Notes under the pieces: generated by a model | Seen by the model: only the letters and a program-made list of their open reading frames with translations | Database searches by the model: none | Told to the model about the DNA's origin: nothing | Program-made: the position numbers and the translations under genes | Shown: in pieces, positions 22,041 to 33,590 of the stretch | How positions within the stretch are numbered: the stretch's first letter is position 1 | Layout of the letters: each line of letters starts with the position of its first letter | From: Cheiracanthium punctorium | Taxonomy: Eukaryota; Arthropoda; Arachnida; Araneae; Cheiracanthiidae | Length of the DNA stretch: 64,000 bases | Direction of reading: 5' to 3' | NCBI GenBank assembly: GCA_038373885.1 | Contig: JAWZYV010011897.1 | Coordinates: forward strand, 1,116,001 to 1,180,000

Positions 22041-23121
22041 AAAAAAAATAGTTTTCGGACGAAAATTTATCGTCCACTCTCGCGATATCGCAAAATGCGC
22101 GAAAAAAGCCCTAAAACCGGAAAAATTATAAAGTAACTAACAAACTAAAAATCGGATTAAAATTTTTTCAGCAATACTTCTCTCTTGTCCTATTGAGACA
22201 GAGTGCCAAATTTGGTCCAGATCCGACGAACGGTGAAGGCGCCTACAGCGAAGAGACAAATAAACAATAAAGCTATTTAAGCTATTTTATGTATTTAGAT
22301 TGTCACAGACGGTTGTGGGGTGAAAGAAAGAAGAGAAGAGAAAGAAATTCTTAACCACATTTTTAACACTAGTTTTACTGATAGTTGTGTGACTGGATTT
22401 TTAAAATTCAAAATATAAAATGATATTATGGGCACCAGTTTTTACCAGAAGACTTTCCTGATTTTATGATTGCCGTTTGGGCAGTATATTTTCTGCTTAA
22501 ATTCCATACAATCGACGTAATTCTCTGTATTTGCCGAGGCTTCATTCCTTTTCTAACGTAGGATTACGTTCCTCCATAGTGGCTCTATGTAAAGCTTTTT
22601 TTCCCTCAGCGTTATTTTAAGTTATAATACTACTCCCTTGGAAAAGTATCAAGTTGTAATAATCAAGTGAACTAAGCCAACTAACAAGGGATTTCTTTGA
22701 CGGCATCTAAAACGTAACATCATAAATTAAATGTTTCTTGAGATTAATGAACTCTTTTGAGAAATTTACGTCAAAGTAAATTACAAATTTGTGCCATTCT
22801 AAATAACTCCCCAAGACTACACAGTTTGATATTTTTTCTCGAGATTAAAATAAATAAACCATTTTCTTTTGCTGAACCATGGAGTATTTAAATATTTAAA
22901 TTGTGCATTCCGCATGATTTTTTAAAAATATTTTTTGGTATAATTTTTTAATTATTTTAGTTATGTATGCAATATTAGATTATGAATTTTAAAATAATAT
23001 GGATTAAAGCACAACCGTGTTCATAAATATTTCGAGTAAGTTAAATTAAAAGAGTTCGTTACATTCACCATTTTTCGGCAGGCACTTACAACTAACTAAA
23101 CGAAGAGTAATCCTACGTTAA
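22041..23121. other. Intergenic; possible old retroposon tail
   Basis: The segment 22190-22265 (GTGCCAAATTTGGTCCAGAT ... GACGAACGGTGAAGGCG ... AGAGACAAATAAACAATAAA) has the look of the 3' end of certain retroposons in animals, but I cannot name a family. The rest is AT-rich with no gene. Confidence 0.3.
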
Positions 23122-23940
23122 TACAGGATGTGTCACAATTCCCTTCCGGGTTTGAAATTCTTATAAAAAAATATATGTTACCAACACAACAAGAAAGTTG
23201 ACTTTATTGGACAAAGAAATGTTACAAGTTATATTTCACAAAAGTGAAATATGTGAACCTTTCGTGACAGCGACGGATTAATGCAATTCTGTCGGGGGTG
23301 GGGGCAGTTAGTTTGTCGGTGGGGGGCGGTTAGTTAGAAGACTCACATGTGCAGCTATTTTATGGAGGTAAAATAGGATCTTTTACGTTAATTTCTTTTC
23401 CTCAATTGGGGCGGTGGCCCCTCCCCCCCACCCCCATAATCCGTCTTTGTCTAAAGTCAAATTCTTCCCACACTCACACATGGTAACAAATGCAGTTGTG
23501 ATCCTTTGGCGTAACTTTCGTCTTTGGCACAAACACACGATTTTTTTATGTAATCCCATAAAAAAAAATCGCCTGGAATTAGGTCCGGAGAGTGAGATGG
23601 CCACGGAAAAAGGCGACTGTCGTCGGCAGAACCTCGTCCAATCCAACAGCGAGGAAGCCCGTTACTTGTGAAACAAATCTTGCAATGTTTCATTCTTGGA
23701 GAAAACTTACTTGAGACAAGCTTTATTGTTCTTGAAGAACAAACTAACTGTGCTCCCCCCCCCCCCCGACAAAACTACATTAATCCGTCGCTGTCACGAA
23801 AGGTTCACATATTGGGCTTTTGTGAAATAAAACTTGTAACATTTCTTTCTCCAATAAAGTCAACTTTGTTGCTGTATTGGTAATATATATGTATTTTATA
23901 AGACTTCTAAACCCGGGAAAAAATTGTGACACACCCTGCA
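23122..23940 (-). mobile_element. Tc1/mariner-like element with long TIRs, keeps DDE end
   Basis: The left arm (23122-~23290) and right arm (~23760-23940) are imperfect inverted repeats of about 165-180 bp. The outer ends are TACAGGATGTGTCAC and, inverted, TGCAGGGTGTGTCAC. They share TTGACTTTATTGGA, GAAATGTTACAAGTT and GTGAACCTTTCGTGACAGCG. Between them is a minus-strand transposase fragment. TA at the left matches mariner insertion preference; the right end has mutated to CA. Confidence 0.8.
23383..23693 (-). pseudogene. DDE transposase fragment, frameshifted
   Basis: One minus frame gives NGLPRCWIGRGSADDSRLFPWPSHSPDLIPGDFFLW. Translation from the neighbouring frame then continues with LRQRITTAFVTM. 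The 'P..W..RSPDL.P.DFFLWGY.K' block holds the second-to-third catalytic acid region of a Tc1/mariner-type DDE domain, which cuts and joins the element ends. It belongs to the arthropod group whose N-terminus is a DUF4817-type HTH (family knowledge). A frameshift lies near 23560. The N-terminal half and last residues are missing, so the copy is inactive. Confidence 0.75.
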
Positions 23941-24912
23941 TATCCCGAGGTACTGAGTAATTTCGACAAGAGATTACCTGACTTTTTTTTCCCAGGTTTT
24001 TTAAAAATTATTTTTAATTGATTTTTGCATCCATATATGTGTAACATGCTCTTTCCAGTAGAGTTAGTTGTTCGGAAGAGAAAAAGCTAATTCTAAGAAA
24101 GAATATCATTACTTTTGCTGGCATCAAAAATTTGCATAATTAATAAATGCAATAATTTTAACAATGTATGGCTAAGGATTTGAATCTATAGAAATTGATT
24201 AGAATGCAATTATGTATAATAAATGTATTTAGTTTTGGATATAGTCTGACGGGAAAGCTAAGCTTTAAAGTTGCTGAGAACATTCCAGATGTGAATTATA
24301 ATCAAAGCTTTTTCGTCTTTTACAATTGGTGTCTTAAAAGAAATAAAACTTTCTCACGGTCATAAACACACACACACATACAAAGAAGTGCAGACATTAA
24401 TACAGCCAGTGGAAGGGAAAAAAATATATGAGTTATAAATCTAAAAGGAATGAGTCTAAAGCAAAGCACAACACGAAAAACATGAAGATAAACGTTTCAA
24501 ACGCTTGATGTCAAATAAATCTGGTATGTAACACGCTTTTATATAACATTTGCAAAGCAATGATAATAGCGTTCTTTGTATATCTTACGGAGCGATAAGA
24601 TCGTCTCATAAGAAAAGGGCGAACTGTAAATGCAGATAATAACTATCGCGCAAGCGTTTTCGCGAAAAACTCAATCCAATCGCAAAGCATATCTTAGAAT
24701 GTGATCTCGTGTGTATTTTTGACTTCTCTATTTTGGGAAAAGCAAATGTAAATAGAAAATGTTCTACAATGCTTTGAGCTTTGTAACATTTAATTCGAAG
24801 TATTAATTGAGCAACGTTTTGTTAAACCTATGCTCCTGGGGAGGCACGGCCAATGGCATACGCAAAGAGGGGTTGTTAAGGGTCAGCCCCCCTTGCAGAA
24901 AATTCTTTAACA
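23941..24912. other. Intergenic, nothing firmly recognised
   Basis: AT-rich. At 24843-24900 GGCACGGCCAATGGCATACGC with a GGGGTTGTTAAGGGTCAGCCCCCC tract looks like one end of a G-tract miniature repeat, directly before the next TIR element. Confidence 0.4.
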
Positions 24913-25695
24913 TACTGAGTGCCCGCTAAGCACGTTGTCATACCAATAACTTCTGAACGATAAGAACTGTAGTCATAAAAGTAAGGTGTAGGTATAGTAA
25001 AGTTGCCATGCGCTACGAAAGGAAACCGCTTGCATCGCCACCTGGCGGATAAATTCGGAGTTAATGTTCTTATCTTAAAAACGATCCGAGATAGAGAAGA
25101 AAGCCAATTGTTTCAATTGTTGAAAGTCAATTACTTATTTAGCATCATCGATTTAGTAATGCCAGACATCTAAATTTGCATACGATGCTCATTATTTCGC
25201 ACAATAATGCTAGTGATGGAAGACGTAAAACGCGCAATTGCTGGGTCGAGCTTTCCAAAACTGCACTTACTTGACATTAAGCTCATTTATCCTTCGTTCT
25301 AAAACTGTTTTCCATTAGCAACAATACACATCCGGACGTTGGTCTGCAGTTCCCGCAGGCAGTTGTACAATAGGGATAGCAACACGCTGGCAAACCATCA
25401 GTAATGCGTTTTTACGCCTTACATTTTTCGCTTTCAACTTTTAACATTAATGTGCTCAAAGACTCTTCTTAATAAATCCGTGATGCTGGACGATTTTGCT
25501 AGACTTTTTTCCCGCATCACGTACCGTTTTCGAGATGAGAACGCTAACTGCAAATTTAGCCGCCAGGTGGCGCTGTAAGCGGATTCCTTGGGTAGCGCAT
25601 GGCAACTTTCCATAACTAGACCCCATTTTTGTGACTACAACTCTTCCTGTTCAGAAATTATTGGGATGACAACGGACTTTAGCGGGAACACTGTA
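24913..25695 (-). mobile_element. Tc1/mariner-like element with ~180-bp TIRs
   Basis: The ends TACTGAGTGCCCGCTAA and, inverted, TACAGTGTTCCCGCTAA begin arms that also share GTTGTCATACCAATAA, AGTTGCCATGCGCTAC and CGCCACCTGGCGG. The interior minus strand, near 25310-25410, reads CLRELQTNVRMCIVANGKQF. This is reminiscent of the last residues of long-TIR mariner-like transposases (...LE.CI.NNG.HFEHL), but the evidence is thin. The copy is non-autonomous. Confidence 0.7.
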
Positions 25696-27138
25696 TAGTC
25701 CATAAATTGTCATTTTTTTTATGTATAGATTATGCCTTTTAACATAAGCATTATGCCGAGTGTACAAACTCAGACCCGCTTGAGGTAAGCATTCAAAGAT
25801 CCTTTCGCGAGGATGCAACGATGGATGCAGAAGGGAGAACTGCCGATGCTGCGACCTTGCAATGGAGTAAACAGGTTTAAGTCGGTAAGACACTAAAATA
25901 GTTATTTTGAATCACTGTTCATTAGAACCTAAATCTATGAAAGTTTTTTCATTTTCACAATGTACTCTCGCGACACAAACCTATATAAATTGATAATCTA
26001 AAGAAATTTTAATAATTACTGCAGAAACGAAGTAATCGGTGCCGTTGTTACTAAGAGCACATTTGGTTGTCTGCGATGGGCGCTAATTTACTTTATGCCA
26101 TTTCTTAAACCTCAGTTTATAATGAGTTAACTGCAGATTTGAAATAAATGAATTTTTAAATAGATATTTGGGAGCTACATAGAATCAATCGTTTGTGATA
26201 AAATTCTATAATTGCTTTATTATGTAATAACATCATAAAACTCCGAAATTATCGTATACTGTTACGTTTTTAATTCTTATAAAAACGATAGCATCGACGC
26301 CGCCGGCTATGCAAACGCTATATTTTCATTGATGATCAAATATTAGACTGCGTTTACGATAGGACGGTGAATGAGGGGTAAATGTTTACCGTACGCTGTT
26401 TACCTTTTTCGGTTTCATTGGTAAAGGCTAAATAAACAGGTTGAGATGAGCATCCGCTCAGTACATTTTAATCAGGGGCTCAATTCAAATAGAAACACGA
26501 AAGGCAAATATTATTACGCCCTAAAATATTTATATACATGAACAGTATAATTAAATCTCTATATTTATTTTAGCGTATCAAATATATTTATGATATAACT
26601 TTTCGAAAATTCCTTGAAATCCTTTTATTGAAAAATAGATTTAATAGTTTATTTTAAAATTATTTCACCATTATCTATTGGAAGAACAGAAGCTTTAAAT
26701 TTTTGGCAAATTCTAAAACAGAATATTTTTTTACAAGAACATCTACACTGCAAGAAATGGATGTAATTTTACCCCACATTTTGCTGTAGAATAATGCTGC
26801 ATCTTTGGGGTATAGAACTGTGTGTTGTACACTGAATGGAGTAATGACGTTGATTAGCCAATCACGAAGAACCTTGTACAACAAATTGGCACAGTCATTT
26901 ACATCACAACGTGCTGACGTTACGTTTAGTATGTTTAGTTACGTGCAGTTATTTAGGTAAACATCTTTTTTCGGTGTAGTGAAATTCTTATAACTAAACA
27001 GTAAAACTAGTCTTAGGTCTTTTATTCGGTATATCAAAACATTATACTGTTCGAATAAAGTGTTCATTGTAAAGATCGTTTTAAAAAGATGTGTAAATAT
27101 TACTCACAATCAAAAGTGAAAGAAACGCCAAAAGAATC
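25696..27138. other. Intergenic, nothing recognised
   Basis: AT-rich with no repeat end that could be paired and no domain in the short frames at 25651-25893 and 26675-26884. Confidence 0.4.
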
Positions 27139-27819
27139 TACCGGGTGTCCTGGAAATTCGTGTATAAACTAGTGGCGCCTTGTGGGTTATCTAAATGGAG
27201 GTTCAGAAAATTAATTTCGAAAATTAAATATGCAGATACGATGCATCTTACGAATTAAAATATATTTGCATTTCCAGCAGTTAAAGAAAAAGAATGCACG
27301 CAACTGAAAGAAAATTTTGGTCTAACATTTCATCGCCAAGATAAGTTTTAGCCAAAATATTGTCTTGATTTTTTATTTCAATTTTTTGTTCAAAGAATAA
27401 TATTGAAAAATGATATTGCTGCAGCTCCGAAATACTTGACTCCTATCTTAATTATTGACACTAGTTCGTAAACTATACTGTAGTGTAAAATCACAAAAAT
27501 AAAGAAAATAATAAGAAAATGGAAGAAAAAATGGATTAACTAACCAAACACAACAAGCCAAGATAGAATCCGGAGGAGATAAAGGCAAAAAATCTGCTGT
27601 GAGCACATTAAAATTGAGCGAACGGAAGCGCCTCGCTTCCCCCGCAAAACTCTCGCACTATGTCGGCGTCTTTCCTCAGAGACCGGTGATATCGCACGTG
27701 CGAGTGACGAAAGACTATGCTGTAGTAACCTACGATACAGTACGTTAGCTATAATAATAAACGCGTTTAATAATAGGGGGGGGAGAGTAAAAATCATGTT
27801 TTAAATTCACAAAAATCTA

Positions 27820-29737
27820 ACCTGATAACACAGATGGTCACAAAAGAGTCGCCGTGGAGTCACCTTGTGACTAGTATGTGATCGGTCGCTCAGTGACACC
27901 ACTGTGAAGTCACTGTGTGATTGTTTTGTGACTACTGATATTTTTGGACTTCAAAATGACGTCACACTGGCCGCTTTTGCGACTTTGGAAACAGACTCAT
28001 TTTTTTCTAATATTTTGTGGCAATTTCTTTCGTGAAACATCTAATAAATAAATCCGAAAATAATAACAAGTAATTCAATAAAATGCATCAGTTATGAAGT
28101 AGTGGAATTTAGTTTTAATTTATTAATTTTTTACCCTCTCGTCACCCTGAACCTCATATGAGGCCCCTACTTCAAATAGCAATATTTAGAGAGAAAACAA
28201 TTGAATTTAGTATTTTTTTCTTTCAGTGATATCAATATCATTAATTCATGTAGAATGTATACGAGCTTTTAACTAGATATATAAATTGTGCCTAGATTGC
28301 AGTACTAGTCCATTTAGATCATTTTGTACAGTTTTCGCTTCATTGTTTCAGGAGAAAAATTAAGAAAATATTTACGCTTTTTTTTTCTTTTTAAGGTAAG
28401 TATAGTTTTTTTCTTATGCCTCAACCTTTACCTAATTTGTGCATCCTTTTAAATTAATTTTAGCATAGCAAAATGCTCCGAAAATGCAGAAATTAATATT
28501 AGAAAAATCTAATATTAATTGACATTAGAAAAAAATATTTTTGCATGATTTATAATAGTATTTCAGATGCATTAAATGCTAGACAGATTTTTTTCTGTGA
28601 TTTTTCATAATTCAGTGACGAGAGGGTTAAATTATTTCGTTTAAACATGACAATATTATTTATAAAAAAATATTATCCTTAAAAATATTAGAGTTGAGAG
28701 TTCTAATCACAATGGAGAAAACTAAGTTTCTGTGAGTAAAATTAACAATTTCTTTCATATCCCCATGGCATATATGTTTCGATAGCGTATGTAGGTTTAA
28801 ATTTCGGATTGGGGGGGGGACTATCCGGTATTTTAAACCTTATTGTTACTAGAGTAAATACAAATGTCTCAAAATTGCTGTTTTTTAATAATTGCTTTAA
28901 GTTTTCGGATGGGGACCGGGATCCCCCCCCCCACCTTACGTCCCTGGTATGTTTGAAAGTTTCGCTAGGAAAATTTTGAGGTAAACTACGGGCCTAAGTC
29001 AAAAACACTTTACTTATTTTATCTAATGCATGTTTTTCCAATTAATTTTATTTATTTTTATATGAAATCCCTTTTAGGCAAAATATAGCAAAAATATAAA
29101 TCTTATCCTTCATACCTTAATATATATCAAACCCCGTAAACATGTCGCACATTACAAATTTCTTTCATAACCGAATAAAAAATTTCAATAAATCATTAGT
29201 TTTTTCGGATGAATGCTTAAATAAAACAGCACATTATCGCCTGAAAATAATTTATGCGGAAAAAAAGATTTCCAAGATTTTTAATTTATATTTATTAATT
29301 ATGGTATTTTCCCTCCATTTATAAAGTACTCCAGAAAAATTTTAAGCTTCCAAAACAAGCCATGCCAGAACTAACTTTTGCAGCAGTCAGTTTAGTTTTT
29401 AAAGCATTTTGGACAAGTTGATCACAGTGCTGAGGTAACGTGCTGGCCTATGAACGAGTGCGTCGAGGGTTGGTACTGAGGCGTTTCATTCCGCGAGAGT
29501 TTGGTGCTGCCATCTATCTTGTGCATGTTCTCGGTAACATTTTTCGCCGAATTTTTTCGTTGTCGCAAAACTGTCTCAAAGCGACTTCTCTGAAGGGTCG
29601 CAATGTGAAGTCACGGCGGGCGGACATAGGGACTGTGTGATGATCCTGCTGCGGAGTCGTGGCGACTGTTTGTAACTCTATTGTGACAGCATTGTGTGGT
29701 CGCATTTCAGTCACAGGGGACGGTTGTGCTATTAGGG
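27820..29737 (+). mobile_element. 1.9-kb element inserted at TA (level 3 of nest)
   Basis: It lies between TA at 27818-27819 and TA at 29738-29739. The outer ends are ACCTGATAACACA and, inverted, ACCCTAATAGCACA. The uninterrupted relatives read ATC-TA-GAAG at this exact place, so the insertion created one extra TA. Both sub-terminal regions (27836-27985 and 29600-29725) are crowded with short GTCAC/GTGAC and GTCGC motifs, as in elements whose transposase binds sub-terminal repeats. No transposase was recognised; the superfamily is undetermined apart from the TA target. Confidence 0.8.
28134..28626 (+). mobile_element. 493-bp piggyBac-like element (level 4 of nest)
   Basis: CCCTCTCGTCAC and GTGACGAGAGGG are perfect 12-bp inverted ends. 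The right flank is TTAA (28627-28630) and the left flank TTTA (28130-28133), consistent with a TTAA target with one change. No coding content. It sits inside the 27820-29737 element. Confidence 0.72.
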
Positions 29738-30289
29738 TAGAAGTGTACTTAATATATCTTTTTTTAATTTAATTTGTTAATGTGTTTATTCTTTAGTTTT
29801 TCCTCTGGGGATTCACGTGCCCACGTGCTCAAATGGAGGAGCACAAACATGGAGGAACACTGGTACAAACTAGAAGGAAAGGTAGAGAGCATCGTTAGGA
29901 ATCATAATTACACAAAAAAAGCATGGTCAGAAATGTCAACGATTTATTGCACAACAAAAGTTTACAATGTATGACAAATATTTTTTTTTCTTTTTTAGTC
30001 ATTTGATGTTAAAATAAATGCAAATTTTCAATGTAAAATAAAACTGTTTGAAAGTTGTGGCAGATACTCGCAGTATTCCAAAAAAGCGTAAAAGCAGGCA
30101 CCTGTGACAATGAAGACGAGCCGACACGTGCCGACCTTGAAAGTTCGCGCACAGCAACCCCTATCGATTTCCGCGTATGCATTCCTGTATAATTATGGTT
30201 CCTAACGATGTTGTCTACCTCCTCTCCAAGTTTTTATACGAAAATCCCGGACATCCGGTATAATGATCGTAATATTAACTAATCAATAA

Positions 30290-31135
30290 AAAATATTTTC
30301 ACTTTTTCTCAAACTTCTATTTTATCTCAAACACCGTACGTCTTAGCAAAAAAATTGTCAGTTACAAAATGAAAGCTGATGACGTTTTCTACAAGATTGT
30401 AGGGGGTTACTTTTTTCTAGATACAAAAGTTTTTGAAATATAAGTTTTAGAAAAAACGCAACTTTTTGGAAAACTCTTCTTTTTATCACTATTTCCCACT
30501 AACTTTGCCTTACAGCTCTTCAACCATCAGTTTGATAGGAATGGGTTAAAGCAAAGTTTTAAAGTATTCAATTACCTTTAAATTTAATTTTTATATGTAA
30601 TTGTATTTTTAAATGATCAAAAGTTACAGCAATTTGAAATTTTCAATACATTTTAGGGAATTCGAATGAAAAATGCATTGTGCGTCAGAATGCAAGGAAA
30701 AACCTAGGAAAAAGCTTATAAACGTTTGAAACTTGGAGGGAAACACTGTCTGAGTGTGCAGTTGTCTGAAACAGTCTCTAGGGGTGCCGCGTCCCCCCTC
30801 TTAGCCCCCTCCCCCTCAAAGTTCCCTTTTTAGATATTCATTTTTATCTCAAAATTGGTGCTTCTTAGCAAAAGCATGCCAATTACAAAATGGAAGCTGA
30901 TAAAATTTTCTAGAACATTATAATTTTAATTTTTTTATGTATCGAATTATTTATTATTCGATATCTTTATTATTAGTATTTTTTTTCTATATCGAATAGC
31001 TTCGAGATATGTTTTAGAAAACCTCGCAAATTTATGGAAAACGCTTTTTTTCATCCCATATTTCGACTAACTTTCCTTCTAGCTGCTGATTCTTAATTCA
31101 GAGAATCGAACAGTCGAATTATCAAAATTTGTAAT
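30290..31135 (-). repeat. Foldback-like left arm: ~520-bp units, reverse orientation
   Basis: The phrase TCTTAGCAAAA...TTACAAAATGAAAGCTGAT occurs at 30341 and again at 30863, a period of about 522 bp. Each is followed by a block with AAAACGCAACTTTTTGGAAAA-type sequence (AAACCTCGCAAATTTATGGAAAA in the second). These are reverse complements of the units at 31880-33590. A C-rich patch (GTCCCCCCTCTTAGCCCCC) near 30790 corresponds to the G-rich patch in the forward units. Confidence 0.75.
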
Positions 31136-31192
31136 CTCCTTTTTTCAAGAAATTCTCTTCTCTCCTGTTACATTTACCTTATCTTTAAATCA

Positions 31193-31465
31193 TTGCCCGA
31201 AAGTCTGGGAAAATTCTTCAAAAGACGGCCAAGTGAAATGAGCGGGGATAACAAAGAACAATTTGGAACTCAGATATTGGGGGTGGAGAAAACTGAACTC
31301 ATCGCTCTCTCTAGTTTATATGAAACGAAAACCAGCTCCAGAAACAATATTATTACTAACTTCATGAGGATGCATTCAAAGTTGCGGAAAGAAATGCACG
31401 TGTGTAAAGGTCAATTTGCGCTGTACAGCAATGTGCAGGAAGACTATGAAGATACATTTTTATAA
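31193..31465 (+). other. Unrecognised 90-codon open frame in array spacer
   Basis: This frame lies in the spacer between the two oppositely oriented arrays. It reads MPESLGKFFKRRPSEMSGDN near its start, is charged and mostly hydrophilic, and has no signal peptide, membrane segment or motif that I recognise. The first codon is not a clear ATG start (the frame opens with TTG). It could be a degraded element-borne gene or chance. Homology search of the translated spacer would decide. Confidence 0.2.
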
Positions 31466-31879
31466 AAATAAAATTGTTCCATATGTTTGTTACACTATTA
31501 TTGTACAGATGTTGCACACAAGAGAATGTAAGTGTGCTATAATTATGCAGTAATTCTTTTATTAATTTTGCTGACATTATTAATTCTGATGATGAATAAT
31601 CACTGAAATGCAAATGTCAAAGTACATAATATTGAACAGATGTATTGCATTACAGAAGTCTATTGATGTAAAATCACTTTCAAAACATTTTTTGAGTGTT
31701 GGGAGAGGGGGTTAATTTAGACTTTAGTACTAACATTTATGTGTTAAATCTGCGTTTATATACGAATAAAATGTAACTAGTTCAGTAGAAATAGGAGGAA
31801 GAAATAATTAAAAAAAAAAAAAACGAAATAAAACCAAATCGTACGCTTATGTAATATACATTATTATTGAAAAAAAAAG

Positions 31880-33590
31880 AGCCTTTTGCATTAAAAAATT
31901 TTTGGAGGAAATGGGAACGCGCCCCCCAAGGTATAGGAACTTTCCTGTTTCTTAATATTGCACCCTCTACAAGTGTTTTCCCCAGGTTTCATAATTTTAT
32001 AAATTATTTTCTAGAATTTTGTCGTACTTGGTCGAGCAATGTAGTTTTCATTTGAATTCTCTAAAATTTATTGAAAATTTCTAATTGCTATAATTTTTTA
32101 TCCTTTAAAGATAAAATTACAAATAATATCTTACGTTAAAGGAATTGAATACTCCTGTAAAAGTGAGGGTTGAAGAGCTAGTATAACGCATAGTGGAAAA
32201 TTGTGATTAAAAGAAGCGTTTTCCAAAACCTTGCGATTTTTTCTAAAACTTATATCTCGAAAGCTTTTGTATCTAGAAAAAAATAACCCACAACAATCTT
32301 GTAGGATACTTCCTCAGCTTTCATTTTGTAACTGACAATTTTTTGTTAAAACGTATGGTTTTTGAGATAAAAGTGAAAATCCCAAAAAGGACTTTTTTAA
32401 GGGGGGCTAAAGGGTGGACGTGCCCCCCCGAGAGGGAGGAACTTTTCTGTTTCATACAGCTACATCCCCAACAAATGTTTCCCAAAGTTTCAAAACTTTA
32501 TAATTTTTTTCCTAGATTTTGTCATACTTTGACGCGCAATGTAGTTTTCCTTCGAATTTGCTAAATTTATTGAAAATTTCAAATTGCAATAACTTTTGAT
32601 CATTAAAGATAAAGTTACAAATAATAACTCACTTTAAAGGTAATTGAATACTCTACAACTTTGTTTCGAAAACAATTCCTATAAAACTGAGGTTTGTAGA
32701 GCTAGCTATAAGACAAAATTGGTTAAAAATCGGGATAAAAAGAAGCGTTTTCCAAAAATTTGCGATTTTGTCTAAAACATATCTCGAAAGCTATTGCATA
32801 TAGAAAAAATAACCAATTACAATCTTGTAGAAAATTTTATCAGCTTTCATTTTGTAATTGACAATTTTTTGCTAAGACGTACGGTTTTTTAGATAAAAGT
32901 GAAAATCCCAAAAAGGACCTTGTTTTTTAGGGGGGGCAAAAGGGTGGACGTGCCCCCCTCGAGAGGGGGGAACTTTTCTGTTTCATACAACTACATCCCC
33001 AACCAATGTTTTCTCAAAGTTTCAAAACTTTGTAATTTTTTCTTAGATTTTGTCATACTTTGACGCGCAATGTAGTTTTTATTCAAATTTGCTAATTTAT
33101 TGAAAATTTCAAATTGCAATAACTTTTGATCATTTAAAGATAAAGTTACAAATAATAACTCACTTTAAAGTTAACTGAATACTCTACAACTTTGTTATGA
33201 AAAGAATTGCTGTAAAACTGAGGGTTGAAGGGTTAAAAGACAAAATTGGTTAAAAATCGGGATAGAAAGAAGCGTTTTCCAAAAATTTGCGATTTTGTCT
33301 AAAACATATCTCGAAAGCTATTGCAGATAGAAAAAAATAACCAGTTACAATCTTGTAGCAAATTTTATCAGCTTTCATTTTTTAATTGACATTTTTTTGC
33401 TAAGACGAACGGTTTTTGAGATAGAAGTGAAAATCTAAAAAAGTGGCCTTTTGGGGGGGCAAAGGGGGGACGCGGCACCCCGAGAGGAGGGAACTTTTCT
33501 GTTTCGTACAACTACATACCCAATTAGTGTTTACCCCAAGTTTCAAAAATATATAAATTTTTCCCCCATTTTTCCTAATTTGACTGGACT
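31880..33590 (+). repeat. Foldback-like right arm: ~520-bp tandem units
   Basis: The anchor ACTTTTCTGTTTC (ACTTTCCTGTTTC in the first) occurs at about 31940, 32441, 32972 and 33493, giving spacings of 501, 531 and 521 bp. Each unit runs through GACGCGCAATGTAGTTTT, CAAATTGCAATAACTTTTGA, AAGAAGCGTTTTCCAAAAA, TCTAAAACATATCTCGAAAG, CAGCTTTCATTTTGTAATTG and GCTAAGACGTACGG. A G-rich then C-rich tract follows (GGGGGGCAAA...CGTGCCCCCC). Units are clearly similar but diverged. No coding potential was recognised. Confidence 0.85.

Larger units (their letters stand above)
27170..29862 (+). mobile_element. hAT-type non-autonomous element, copy 3 (level 2 of nest)
   Basis: It starts TAGTGGCGCCTTGTGGG and ends GGAGGAACACTG, flanked by GTATAAAC (27162-27169) and GTACAAAC (29863-29870), an 8-bp duplication with one change. 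It has the same body as the copies at 14531 and 18771 (TTTCGAAAATTAAATATGCA, TCGCACGTGCGAGTGA, TTTATTCTTTAGTTTTTCC). It is split at 27818 by the 1.9-kb element. Confidence 0.78.
27139..30260 (+). mobile_element. Outer long-TIR mariner-like element (level 1 of nest)
   Basis: The left arm runs TACCGGGTGTCCTGGAAATT ... GTATAAAC and, after the nested insertions, resumes at 29871 with TAGAAGGAAAGGTAGAGAGC and ATCGTTAGGAATCATAATTA. The right arm, read inward from 30260, is TACCGGATGTCCGGGATTTT ... GTATAAAAACTTGGAGAGG ... ATCGTTAGGAACCATAATTA. The arms therefore match only if the block 27170-29862 plus one target copy is removed. Without the insert the element would be roughly 420 bp with TA at each end. 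No transposase is seen. Confidence 0.82.

Noticed and set aside
22190..22265. Retroposon 3'-end-like sequence (GCCAAATTTGGTCCAGATCC)
   Set aside because: It is suggestive of a LINE or SINE tail, but there is no second copy in the window and no terminal microsatellite, so I did not name it.
23414..23671. Plus-strand open frame
   Set aside because: It is the shadow of the minus-strand DDE transposase fragment at 23383-23693.
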